From positions 1-64,000 of the forward strand of contig NZ_FNQZ01000003.1 of NCBI RefSeq assembly GCF_900107545.1: a DNA stretch of 64,000 bases, given 5' to 3'. The position numbers and the translations under genes were made by a program. Below the pieces are notes generated by a model. That model ran no database searches, was not told where the DNA came from, and saw only the letters and a program-made list of their open reading frames with translations. The DNA comes from Pseudobutyrivibrio sp. ACV-2 (GTDB lineage Bacteria > Bacillota > Clostridia > Lachnospirales > Lachnospiraceae). Below, piece after piece: positions 15,322 through 24,174 of this stretch; within the stretch, counting starts at the first letter, position 1, and each line of letters opens with the position of its first letter.

Positions 15322-16305
15322 ATGGCAGGATTTGGAGCATTAATCGACATCCTTAAAAAGGATCCAAAGAAAATCGTTTTTACAGAGGGTACAGACCCAC
15401 GTATCATTGAGGCATCTAGCCGTCTTTTAGGTTCAGACTTCCTTCAGCCTATTCTTATTGGTAACGAAGAGGAAATCAAGGCAGCAGCAGAGGATGCTGG
15501 TTTTAACATCCGTGGCGCTGTTATCATTGACCCAGCAAACTATGACAGATTTGATGAAATGTGCGAGCTTTTCTGCGAACTCAGAAAGTCAAAGGGCGTT
15601 ACAATGGAGCAGGCAAAGGCTACATGCTCTGCAGCAAACTACTTCGGTACAATGCTTGTAAAGATGGGCGTTGCTGATGCACTTCTTGGCGGTGCTACAT
15701 ACTCTACAGCAGATACTGTTCGTCCAGCACTTCAGGTTATCAAGACAAAGCCAGGCAACAGCATCGTATCTTCATGCTTCATCATGGTTCGTAACTCAGC
15801 TACAGGTGATAGAGAAGTCCTTGCTATGGGTGACTGCGCTATCAATATCAAGCCAAACGCTGATGAGCTTGCTGAAATCGCAGGTGAGACAGCAGAGTGC
15901 GCTAAAATCTTTGGTGTAGATCCTAAGATTGCTATGCTTTCATACTCAACACTTGGCTCAGGAAAGGGCGAGGATGTTGACAAGATGCGCGAAGCTACAG
16001 CAAAGGCTAAGGAAAAGTATCCTAACCTTGACATCGAGGGCGAGCTTCAGTTTGATGCAGCTGTATCTCCACGTGTTGCAAAGACAAAGTGCCCAGATTC
16101 TACAGTAGCTGGTCATGCAAATACATTTATCTTCCCAGACATCAACGCAGGTAACATCGGTTACAAGATTGCTCAGCGTCTTGGACAGTTTGATGCTTAC
16201 GGTCCTATCCTTCTTGGACTTAATGCACCAATCAACGACCTTTCAAGAGGTTGCAACGCACAGGAAGTTTATTCAATGGCTATAATAACAGCTGCATTAG
16301 CATAA
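15322..16305 (+). CDS. pta: Phosphate acetyltransferase
   Basis: 327-aa enzyme interconverting acetyl-CoA and acetyl phosphate, feeding acetate kinase for ATP in fermentation. Family signs are KIVFTEGTDPRIIEAS at the start, TADTVRPALQVIKT near residue 130 and SCFIMVR. The length matches the short, single-domain Pta. ATG follows GAGG. No ackA is present in the window, so the two genes are separated here. The 279-base upstream gap is AT-rich with a palindromic TAGGTACCTA at about 15266, but no gene is seen there and the promoter could not be fixed. Codon use is strongly biased, as for a highly expressed gene. Confidence 0.95.
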   Translation: MAGFGALIDILKKDPKKIVFTEGTDPRIIEASSRLLGSDFLQPILIGNEEEIKAAAEDAGFNIRGAVIIDPANYDRFDEMCELFCELRKSKGVTMEQAKATCSAANYFGTMLVKMGVADALLGGATYSTADTVRPALQVIKTKPGNSIVSSCFIMVRNSATGDREVLAMGDCAINIKPNADELAEIAGETAECAKIFGVDPKIAMLSYSTLGSGKGEDVDKMREATAKAKEKYPNLDIEGELQFDAAVSPRVAKTKCPDSTVAGHANTFIFPDINAGNIGYKIAQRLGQFDAYGPILLGLNAPINDLSRGCNAQEVYSMAIITAALA

Positions 16306-16311
16306 AATGCA

Positions 16312-16400
16312 GAGGGGAGGGCCCCATTTATGGGAGTTGCCCCGCTGCCACAAACCAGCCCCATTGGGCGAAGCCCAATTATAATGGCTGTGTTTTTTCC
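16312..16400 (+). repeat. Structured intergenic repeat, copy 1
   Basis: GGGGAG start, inner stem with GGGC-GAA-GCCC flanked by ATT/AAT and CCAGCC/GGCTG, and a TTTTTTCC end that can pair with the start. The layout is shared with 32709-32795 and 32819-32893. Confidence 0.5.
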
Positions 16401-16409
16401 GTACATTTT

Positions 16410-16440
16410 ATCCCCATCCAGTTTATGGATGGGGATTTTT
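16410..16440 (+). terminator. Terminator of pta
   Basis: Perfect stem TCCCCATCCA/TGGATGGGGA with a short loop followed by five T. Confidence 0.88.
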
Positions 16441-16515
16441 GTCTTCTTTTCAAACTTTTATAACAGATATTTCATCATTGCTCATTAAAGTATAGGCGAG
16501 GATTGTTGTGTACAT

Positions 16516-17232
16516 ATGGAGCAAAATATGAAGCCTTTAATCAAATTTGAAAACGTAGGAAAAATATATCGCACAGGAGATGTGGAGTATGAGGCGCTAC
16601 ACGATGTGAATTTGACTATAGATGAAGGGGAGCTGGTTGTAATCTTGGGTCCTTCCGGGGCTGGAAAGAGTACTCTTCTTAATATGCTTGGCGGTTTGGA
16701 CTCTGCCACATCAGGCACTATTACCTTTGGTGAAAAGGAAGTAACAGCACTGAACGATTATGAGCTTGGTAAATTTCGGGCTGTGGAGGTAGGGATTATC
16801 TTTCAGTTTTATAATTTGATTCCCACTCTTACAGCACTTGAAAATGTGGCTCTTATGGAGGAATTGGGAATAGATATCATGGATCCAATGGAAGCATTGA
16901 GGCTGGTAGATTTAGAACGAGTGGCAAACAATTTTCCGCCCCAGATGTCTGGTGGTCAGCAGCAGCGAGTTTCCATTGCAAGGGCTGTCGCAAAACGTCC
17001 CAGACTATTACTTTGCGATGAGCCGACGGGTGCTCTTGATACCAAAACGGGAAAAGAAGTGATGGAGCTTCTTCAGAAGCAAAGCCGCAAGGAGCATATC
17101 ACGGTTGTCATGGTTACCCATAACAATGCATTTGCTGATTTGGCGGACAAGGTAATACTAGTCAAGAATGGAACGGTGACAGATATTGTAATAAATGAAA
17201 ATCCAAAGACCGCTGATGAAATAGCTTGGTAA
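16516..17232 (+). CDS. ABC transporter ATP-binding protein (MacB/LolD type)
   Basis: 238-aa ATPase with Walker A GPSGAGKST (about residues 41-49), Q-loop FQFYNLIPTLTA, signature MSGGQQQR, Walker B LLLCDEPTGALD and the H-loop His. It energises the permease encoded two genes downstream. ATG 16516 has GAGGA 13 bases upstream. An alternative ATG at 16528 has GGAG six bases upstream and may be the true start. It is the first gene of a three-gene exporter operon (ATPase, membrane fusion protein, FtsX permease), the layout of MacAB-like antibiotic or peptide efflux and cell-envelope systems. Confidence 0.92.
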   Translation: MEQNMKPLIKFENVGKIYRTGDVEYEALHDVNLTIDEGELVVILGPSGAGKSTLLNMLGGLDSATSGTITFGEKEVTALNDYELGKFRAVEVGIIFQFYNLIPTLTALENVALMEELGIDIMDPMEALRLVDLERVANNFPPQMSGGQQQRVSIARAVAKRPRLLLCDEPTGALDTKTGKEVMELLQKQSRKEHITVVMVTHNNAFADLADKVILVKNGTVTDIVINENPKTADEIAW

Positions 17233-17246
17233 GGAGGCCGCTTCGT

Positions 17247-18698
17247 ATGAAAAAAAATTATAAAAACATTGCAAAGGGAAAGGGCAAGCTGATTGCAGCC
17301 ATAGTTGTAGTGGTGGCTTTGATACTTGGCGGGCTTTACTATTTTTCACCTGAAACAGTGGAGGTACAGCAAGCGGAAAAGGCTGACATCAAGTCCATTG
17401 TCAGTGAAACAGGGCACATAGCAGGTGATGATGAGGTTACGGTTTATTCTCCAGTGACAGGAAGACTATCCGAGATTTCATTTGCTGTAAATCAGCAGGT
17501 AAAAACAGGTGACATTCTTGCCCAGTTCGATTTAACTACCTTTGAGGATGATGTAAAGCAGGCTTCTGTTAATAAGGCTTCTCAGAGTGATGGCTATAAT
17601 GCAGCAGTGGCGAAAAATAATCAGTACAAGAAAATGCTTGAAAAAGCATCAGTAGAGGGAGAGGCTAATCTTGGCATCATGGTAGGCCTTATGGAAAACC
17701 GTGATGGGCTGGATATCACAAGGTATTCCAAGGACTTATCCAACCAAAATAAGTTAAAGGAAATCGAGGCAAATCTCACAAACCTTTCAGCACAGATGCA
17801 GGTAGCTGAGGCAAACTATCAGGCGGTAGCAAGTGCTGGTGGAGATACAAGTGATGCCAGAGGTAGAGTTAACGATTTGCAGGGGCAGATTGAAAATAAT
17901 AGAAAAAATTATTTGGCAACACCAATTGAGTCCATGAACACAGAGGAGTATGGCTTGTATTTGACCATTGGCAGGCAGCTTGATTTGATTGACCGATTTT
18001 ATAATCAGAATGTTCAGGATAAAGCAATAGCAGAGCAGGCGATTGTCCCTGAGGCTCAGTTAAGGCAGTATTCAGATTTAGTGGAGCTTGCAGAACTTTC
18101 GGAGGAGCAGGCTAAGCGCGCCTTAAACAAGGCTACAGCAGGAGTGGTTTCTGGCTACGAAGGAACCATCGTTGAGAGAATGGTTGATCCCGGCGCAGTG
18201 GTTGCTGAGGGTACGCCACTCTTTAGGCTTCAACCGAGCACAGGCCTGAAAGCTAAGGTCATGATATCCAGATTTGATATAGGAAGCATTGAGTTAGGCC
18301 AGGCTGCGACAGCAACAATTGGCAATAATAAGTATACAGGCAAGGTGTCAGCTATCGCTCCAGTGGCAACCACCGATGCGTCAGGCAAGCCAAAGGTAGA
18401 GGTAACTGTTGAGCTCGATAAGGGGCAAAAACCAACTATTGGTCTTGAGGCTACGGTAGAAATAGAGACCAATAACGTAAAAGACACGCTATCGATAGCA
18501 GCTTTGTCTTTGTATTCAGATGATGAAGGAGACTATGTCTACCTTATCAATGATGGCGTGGTTGAAAAACGATACGTAACCATTGGGGTTAAGGGAAAGA
18601 ATAATGTTCAGATTTTAGATGGAGTCTCTGAGGGGGAGCAGGTAATCACCTCACCGCTTACAGATGATGATATAGGAATGCGTGTTTCTACAAAATAG
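17247..18698 (+). CDS. HlyD/MacA-like membrane fusion (adaptor) protein
   Basis: 483-aa periplasmic-adaptor-like protein of an ABC exporter. A transmembrane anchor near residues 13-33 (LIAAIVVVVALILGGLYYF) is followed by half of a biotinyl-lipoyl-like domain (VYSPVTGRLSEISFAVNQQVKTGDILAQFD). Next come a long helical hairpin (about 110-280), the second lipoyl half (GTIVERMVDPGAVVAEGTPL) and beta-barrel/membrane-proximal domains. ATG 17247 was chosen over an upstream in-frame TTG because AAGGAGG lies nine bases before it. In a Gram-positive cell the adaptor links permease and substrate at the outer face. Confidence 0.9.
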   Translation: MKKNYKNIAKGKGKLIAAIVVVVALILGGLYYFSPETVEVQQAEKADIKSIVSETGHIAGDDEVTVYSPVTGRLSEISFAVNQQVKTGDILAQFDLTTFEDDVKQASVNKASQSDGYNAAVAKNNQYKKMLEKASVEGEANLGIMVGLMENRDGLDITRYSKDLSNQNKLKEIEANLTNLSAQMQVAEANYQAVASAGGDTSDARGRVNDLQGQIENNRKNYLATPIESMNTEEYGLYLTIGRQLDLIDRFYNQNVQDKAIAEQAIVPEAQLRQYSDLVELAELSEEQAKRALNKATAGVVSGYEGTIVERMVDPGAVVAEGTPLFRLQPSTGLKAKVMISRFDIGSIELGQAATATIGNNKYTGKVSAIAPVATTDASGKPKVEVTVELDKGQKPTIGLEATVEIETNNVKDTLSIAALSLYSDDEGDYVYLINDGVVEKRYVTIGVKGKNNVQILDGVSEGEQVITSPLTDDDIGMRVSTK

Positions 18699-18707
18699 GT
18701 GTAGTCT

Positions 18708-21035
18708 ATGCTTTTAAGAAAAGTATTTAGAGACTTAAAACAAAATGCTACTCAGTTTGTAGCAATTTTCATAATGACCTTCTTTGCACTGCTTGTATCT
18801 GCGGGATTTGATGCGAATGATACAGGAATTCTTTTGTCTGCCTCGAACTATTATATCGATTATAATTTCAAGGATTTAGAGGTGCAGGGTGACCTTTTTA
18901 ATAATGGTCAAATCACTATGCTCTCTGATATGGATGAGATTGTAGCTGTGGATGGAGTATATCAGGCAGAGGGAAAGATTTCCCTAGATAAGGAAAGACC
19001 GCTGCTTGTAAATTACATAAGCAGTAATGATGTATCACGATTTTTATATGTGGCAGGAGAAGAATATAAGCCTGGTGCAGCAGGCGCCTGGTTAGAAGCG
19101 AGATTTGCAGAACCTATGGGGCTCAACGTGGGGGACTTCATTACCATAGATAGCGAGAGGACTATTCAGAGACAGGAGATAAAGGGATTGATTTATTCTC
19201 CGGAAATGGCATACTACGTTCCTAACAATTCATACTCAGAGCCGGAGTATGGAACCCATGGCTTTGTATATATGGATATTTCTCAAAAACCAGGAGACCC
19301 TTATATTTACTCTGGACTGAATATTGATTTGAAAGAGGTTAATGGTCAGGGATATTCTCTCACAGCAAAAGAGAAATCATATATGTCTGGAATGCGCCAG
19401 AAGATTTTGGACAGACTCGATAATCAGGAACTGATTGTTAGAACTAAGACTGAAACTGAAGTTTATAAATGGTTTATAACCTCTATAAATGATAATTCGG
19501 CATTGGGAATAGTATTTCCTCTGATTTTCATGATAGTAGCCTTGCTTGGTATTGTATCAACGATGACAAGGCTTACTAGCAAGCAGCGCATTCAGATAGG
19601 AACTATGAAGGCTCTTGGATTTTCAAAAAAGAAAATCACTTTTCACTATCTGTCCTATTCAGTGGTAATAGCAGGCTTGGGAGGAATAAGTGGTGCCATA
19701 GTTGGCAGATACACTTTAGGAACATTTTTATATGATACTCATATGTATTATTATGAAGATCCTTATGCAAGCTTGCAGCTTTCGTATAAGACCTTAGTAA
19801 TGATAGGAATTGCCATTATACTATGTGCTTTTGCGACATATAGCTGTACCAGAAAGATTCTTGCTGAAAATGCAGCTGTTATTCTAAAGCCTGAAGCACC
19901 GAAGATGGGCGGGAAAAGCATCTTTGAAGGGACAGTATTCTGGCAAATTATCAGTTTTAGTACAAAGTGGAATATTAGAGACATTGAGCGCAACAAGCTA
20001 AGAACGCTAACAAGTGTTTTTGGAATAATGGTTACATCCATGCTGATTTTCACAGCATTCGGCTTCGGGGAGACAGTAAAAAAGCAGGTAGACTGGATGT
20101 ATGGGACTACAATACCGGCAAAGTACCAGATTGCTTTTGCTGATGATGTAGGTGCAGATACAGTTTATGATTATGCATGTAAATATAAAGGGCAGCAGGC
20201 ACAGAAAGTTTACGTAACTGTATGGTCGAAGAATGCAGATGCCACAAAGTATGTTTCTATTATTGATAGTGGAAATCTTTGTAGAGTTCAAAATGAGGAC
20301 CTGGAATTTATAGATATTCCTAATGATGGAGCACTTTTTACTACAAAAGCAGCAGATTACTTAGGTGTAGCTGTGGGGGATACTGTTAGCTTCAGAGTCC
20401 CTAATGATACAAAACTATATACAGTGACAATCAAAGGTTTGGCTCGTCAAGCTGAGGAGCAGGGAGTGTTGATGAGCAGAACTGCATGGGAAAAAATGCA
20501 GGGTGATTTTCGACCTAATATCGTATATACGAATATGACTGTTCCATTGAATCTTCATGATAAGGATTCTCAGGTTTTGTCTGTAAACACTGCAGAACAG
20601 TTGAGACGAAGTTTGGAGGTTTCAAACCAAGTTAGTTATGCAATCTCTGGAGTTATTTCTATCATAGCAGTTGTTATGGGGCTGGTAGTACTTTACAACC
20701 TTGGAATTCTTTCATACTCAGAAAAGATAAGAGAGATTGCAACTATGAAGGTTTTAGGATTCCAGACAAAGACCATACAGATTATTTTGATGCAGCAGAA
20801 TCTGACGATATCCATTTTGGGGGCGATTCTTGGAATTCCATTTGGTCTGATTGTGCTCTATGAATTGGCGGACTCGCTTTATGCAGAGGATTCTGACACT
20901 ATTATCCAACCTGGTATAATGCCATATCTTGCAGCTGTAGTTGGAACATTACTGGTGTCCTACGTGGTTAATCTCTATGTTACCTCAAAGATAAAGGACA
21001 TCGATATGGTGGAGGCTCTGAAAGGGGTGGAATAA
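18708..21035 (+). CDS. ABC transporter permease with two FtsX domains
   Basis: 775-aa membrane protein. After an N-terminal helix (FVAIFIMTFFALLVSAGF) comes a large extracellular domain, then a first FtsX core (IVFPLIFMIVALLGIVSTMTRLTSKQRIQIGTMKALGFSKKKI; shown here only as landmark). A second helix and domain follow, then a C-terminal FtsX core (ISIIAVVMGLVVLYNLGILSY; IREIATMKVLGF). The two EI/QIGTMKxLGF coupling motifs should contact the ATPase. Together with the two upstream genes it forms a complete exporter. The substrate is unknown. Confidence 0.9.
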   Translation: MLLRKVFRDLKQNATQFVAIFIMTFFALLVSAGFDANDTGILLSASNYYIDYNFKDLEVQGDLFNNGQITMLSDMDEIVAVDGVYQAEGKISLDKERPLLVNYISSNDVSRFLYVAGEEYKPGAAGAWLEARFAEPMGLNVGDFITIDSERTIQRQEIKGLIYSPEMAYYVPNNSYSEPEYGTHGFVYMDISQKPGDPYIYSGLNIDLKEVNGQGYSLTAKEKSYMSGMRQKILDRLDNQELIVRTKTETEVYKWFITSINDNSALGIVFPLIFMIVALLGIVSTMTRLTSKQRIQIGTMKALGFSKKKITFHYLSYSVVIAGLGGISGAIVGRYTLGTFLYDTHMYYYEDPYASLQLSYKTLVMIGIAIILCAFATYSCTRKILAENAAVILKPEAPKMGGKSIFEGTVFWQIISFSTKWNIRDIERNKLRTLTSVFGIMVTSMLIFTAFGFGETVKKQVDWMYGTTIPAKYQIAFADDVGADTVYDYACKYKGQQAQKVYVTVWSKNADATKYVSIIDSGNLCRVQNEDLEFIDIPNDGALFTTKAADYLGVAVGDTVSFRVPNDTKLYTVTIKGLARQAEEQGVLMSRTAWEKMQGDFRPNIVYTNMTVPLNLHDKDSQVLSVNTAEQLRRSLEVSNQVSYAISGVISIIAVVMGLVVLYNLGILSYSEKIREIATMKVLGFQTKTIQIILMQQNLTISILGAILGIPFGLIVLYELADSLYAEDSDTIIQPGIMPYLAAVVGTLLVSYVVNLYVTSKIKDIDMVEALKGVE

Positions 21036-21087
21036 TTCTGGTAAAATAATTAAAATATAAACACAAAACACTCAGGAGAATAATTTA

Positions 21088-22851
21088 ATGAGCAAATGGA
21101 TATTACAACGCAAAGCTGCGGATTACGCGGGACTCAGTGCGCGCCTTAAGGTGGATCCAGTCATAGTCAGACTGATGGTCAACCGAGGTCTCAGCACTTG
21201 TGAGGAGATGGAGGAATACCTTCATCCTACCTTGGATAATTTCCCGAATCCGCATCTTTTTGCTGATATGGATAATGCCTGCGAGCTTCTAATGGAGGCC
21301 ATCGATGATGGTGTGAAGATTCGCGTGGTGGGTGACTATGATGTGGACGGAATCATGTCCACTTATATTTTGACTACAGCCATCAGAGAGGCTGGCGGTG
21401 ATGTGGATTATGCCGTACCCCATAGAATGGTGGATGGCTATGGCATCAACCCTGATATGGTGCAGCAGGCTTATGATGATGGTGTTAGCTTCATAATTAC
21501 TTGCGATAACGGAATTGCTGCAGCACCAGCTATTGATTTGGCAAAGAGCTTGGGGATGACCTTTGTGGTGACAGATCATCATGAGGTGCCTTTTGAAATG
21601 GCAGAGGATGGAGTGACTAAGCTTCAAAAGCTTCCAAACGCTGATGCAGTGGTGGACCCAAAGCGTGATGACTGTGACTATCCTTTCAAGGGAATCTGCG
21701 GAGCCCAGGTGGCCTGGAAGTTGACAGAGGTGCTCTATGAATTCCTCGGTCTTGAGAAGGAAGCATCAGATGTTTTCCTTCAGTTTGCCAGCATTGCCAC
21801 CGTCTGTGATGTTATGGAGCTAAAGGGGGAAAATCGCGCCACAGTTTATCATGGAATAAAAGCAATTGAAGCCTCAGACAATATTGGATTAAACGCTTTG
21901 CTTGCCCGTACAGAGCTTAAGGGTAAGCTGCTGAGCTGTTATCATTTGGGCTTTATTATAGGTCCATGCTTAAATGCCAGCGGACGACTTGATACAGCCA
22001 CCCGCGCTATCGAGCTTTTGATGGAGACAGATCAGGCCAAAGCTTTAGCTACAGCCAATGAACTTGTTGAGCTTAATGCCCAGCGTAAAAATATGACTCA
22101 AATAGGCATCGACAAAGCCAAAGAGCTTATTGAAAACAGCGATTTGAAAAACGATAGAGTACTTGTGGTCTACATCCCTGAGCTTCATGAATCACTGGCT
22201 GGTATTGTTGCAGGCAGAATTCGTGAAAGCTACAGCAGACCGGTGCTTGTGATTACTGATGCTGAGGATGGGGCAAAGGGAAGCGGTAGATCAATTCCTG
22301 CTTATAACATGTTTGAGGAATTGACAGGGGTAAAAGATGTGTTTACCAAATTTGGTGGGCATCCCATGGCTGCTGGAGTATCTCTTCCTACTGAAAAAAT
22401 AGATGAGCTTCGTCGCAGACTAAATGAGCGTTGCACCCTTACTGAAGAGGATATGCAGGAAATAATCAAGTTGGATTGTGATATGCCTCTTTCTTATATT
22501 ACCGAAGAACTTGTGGACAGTCTTGATTTGCTGGCTCCATTTGGTACAGGTAACACAAAACCACTTTTTGCTCTTAAAAATGTACCTATCCTTAGTGCTA
22601 CCCACATAGGAAAAGAAGGACAGTACCTTCGTTTGGCTGTAGGCACAGGAAATGGTCAGATGACAGCCATGCTGTTCAGAAAGGTGGAGGAGTTCGAGAC
22701 ACTGGTTACAGAAAAATTCGGCGCTTCTGCCTGGAACAATCTTTGTGCTGGTCAGAATACTGGCGTAACTATGAGTATTGTTTATGAGCCTTCCATCAAT
22801 GAATTTCGTGGCAATAGAAGTATTCAGATTATGATAGAGGACTTTTGCTAG
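21088..22851 (+). CDS. recJ: Single-stranded-DNA-specific exonuclease RecJ
   Basis: 587-aa 5'-3' ssDNA exonuclease for recombination and mismatch repair. DHH-family motifs are clear: VVGDYDVDGIMS (about 81-92), DNGIA, VTDHHEVP (about 155), DPKRDDC, and the DHHA1 region GIVAGRIRE and FGGHPMAAG. A C-terminal OB-like region completes the normal architecture. ATG 21088 follows CAGGAG. It stands 52 bases after the exporter operon and has its own terminator. Confidence 0.93.
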   Translation: MSKWILQRKAADYAGLSARLKVDPVIVRLMVNRGLSTCEEMEEYLHPTLDNFPNPHLFADMDNACELLMEAIDDGVKIRVVGDYDVDGIMSTYILTTAIREAGGDVDYAVPHRMVDGYGINPDMVQQAYDDGVSFIITCDNGIAAAPAIDLAKSLGMTFVVTDHHEVPFEMAEDGVTKLQKLPNADAVVDPKRDDCDYPFKGICGAQVAWKLTEVLYEFLGLEKEASDVFLQFASIATVCDVMELKGENRATVYHGIKAIEASDNIGLNALLARTELKGKLLSCYHLGFIIGPCLNASGRLDTATRAIELLMETDQAKALATANELVELNAQRKNMTQIGIDKAKELIENSDLKNDRVLVVYIPELHESLAGIVAGRIRESYSRPVLVITDAEDGAKGSGRSIPAYNMFEELTGVKDVFTKFGGHPMAAGVSLPTEKIDELRRRLNERCTLTEEDMQEIIKLDCDMPLSYITEELVDSLDLLAPFGTGNTKPLFALKNVPILSATHIGKEGQYLRLAVGTGNGQMTAMLFRKVEEFETLVTEKFGASAWNNLCAGQNTGVTMSIVYEPSINEFRGNRSIQIMIEDFC

Positions 22852-22868
22852 TGTGAATACTATAGCAG

Positions 22869-22902
22869 TGACTCCCATTAATTTTGGGGGTCATTCTTTT
22901 TT
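22869..22902 (+). terminator. Terminator of recJ
   Basis: Stem TGACTCCC/GGGGGTCA followed by TTCTTTTTT. It lies between convergent recJ and araR. Confidence 0.8.
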
Positions 22903-23968
22903 AAAGGGTTGTTTTTCTTTCCACCAACTCTGGTTTTAACAACACGTGAGCGTCCTTACGGCTGATAGTGCCATCTATAAGTCCTGTGAGAGTTGATGCG
23001 GCTATCTTTCCCAGCTCCTCTTGAGGGTGCGCTATAGTAGTGATTCCTCTGCTGCTAGCTAAAAGCGAGTTGTCGAAACCTGTAACTGAAATGTCATGTG
23101 GGACGTTTCTTCCAATATTGGTTAGACCTTTAATAATATCTGCGGCTATTTCGTCGTTGTAGCAAACAACTGCATGGAAGGGATGGCCGTATTCTATCAG
23201 GCGAAGAATTCCCTCCATAGGCTTCATTTTTTTATCTTTGGTGTGGAACCATATGACTAAGTCGGGGTCATATGGAATGCCAGCCTCCTGAAGAGCCTTC
23301 ACATAGCCCTTGTGTCGTAAAATCCCCTGATTATCATCAGCTTTAAAAATTCCGGCAATTCTTTTATGACCTAGTTCTATCAGATGATTAGTGATTAATC
23401 GGCCACCCTCCACATCGTCAAGCATCACGTATGGTCTGTCCATCATTGCCTCGTAACAGCCCTGAATGAAAACGTATGGTATTCCCAGTGAATCCATCTG
23501 GTCATAGAGCACCTGATGCTGGCAGCTGATGGCACTCTGGCTTGGCTCGATAATCATTCCGTCTATATTTTTTGAAAGCAATTCCTCCATGCACCAGGCT
23601 TCCCCCTTGCGGGAATTGTTGGTGGTTTTTAAAAGGATGCTGTAGCCTTTGTCGGAGAGAACCTGATTGATACCCTGAATTACCATAGGGAAAATGTAGT
23701 CAGACATGTAGGTGGAAACCACGGCGATATTTTTGCTGTTTCCTCTTTTTATGATGCGCTTGGACACAAATGTACCACTGCCGTGTCTGGCATACAGCTC
23801 ACCTTCCTGTTCAAGGGCACGAAGGGCTTTTCTAACAGTCTGACGACTGACCTTGTATTCGGCAGCCAGCTGATTTTCAGATGGAATTTTAGTGTCCACC
23901 GGATACTTGCCTGTGTTAATGGCTTTTTTAATATCTTTAATTATCATTTCATATTTATTGTTAATCAT
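22901..23968 (-). CDS. araR: AraR-like arabinose repressor (GntR DNA-binding, LacI effector domain)
   Basis: 355-aa regulator. Residues 1-70 are a GntR winged helix (YPVDTKIPSENQLAAEYKVS, RQTVRKALRALEQEG). Residues 80-355 are a LacI/periplasmic-binding-type sugar sensor (NIAVVSTYMSDYIFP; VTGFDNSLLA; TTIAHPQEELG). This hybrid is the AraR architecture. Divergent transcription from araA and operator-like repeats between the two genes support control of the arabinose genes, released by L-arabinose. No clear RBS is visible before ATG 23968. Confidence 0.9.
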   Translation of the reverse strand: MINNKYEMIIKDIKKAINTGKYPVDTKIPSENQLAAEYKVSRQTVRKALRALEQEGELYARHGSGTFVSKRIIKRGNSKNIAVVSTYMSDYIFPMVIQGINQVLSDKGYSILLKTTNNSRKGEAWCMEELLSKNIDGMIIEPSQSAISCQHQVLYDQMDSLGIPYVFIQGCYEAMMDRPYVMLDDVEGGRLITNHLIELGHKRIAGIFKADDNQGILRHKGYVKALQEAGIPYDPDLVIWFHTKDKKMKPMEGILRLIEYGHPFHAVVCYNDEIAADIIKGLTNIGRNVPHDISVTGFDNSLLASSRGITTIAHPQEELGKIAASTLTGLIDGTISRKDAHVLLKPELVERKTTL

Positions 23969-23985
23969 GTATTTATAGTATCAGA

Positions 23986-24098
23986 TTGACATCAACTTGT
24001 ACACTCTAAATGTGACTTGTACATAGTCGTAAATCCCATAAATTCAACAAATAATTAAATAAATATACAACTTGAGTGATACCATGTACAAGTTGTAT
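23986..24098. promoter_or_regulatory. araR-araA control region with AraR-like operators
   Basis: TTGACA at 23986-23991 is a good -35 box. ACTTGTACA occurs at about 23995-24003 and again at 24015-24023, and inverted in CATGTACAAGTTGTAT (24083-24098). The last is half of a perfect 10-bp inverted repeat, ATACAACTTG (24065-24074) and CAAGTTGTAT (24089-24098). Bacillus AraR also binds TTGTAC-containing palindromes, often cooperatively at two sites. Confidence 0.7.
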
Positions 24099-24174
24099 TC
24101 TTTTCTTAAGGGATTTGAGAAATAGCAATACAGACAAGCTATTTCCTTTTGTTAGAAAGTCAGGGAGGTATTTT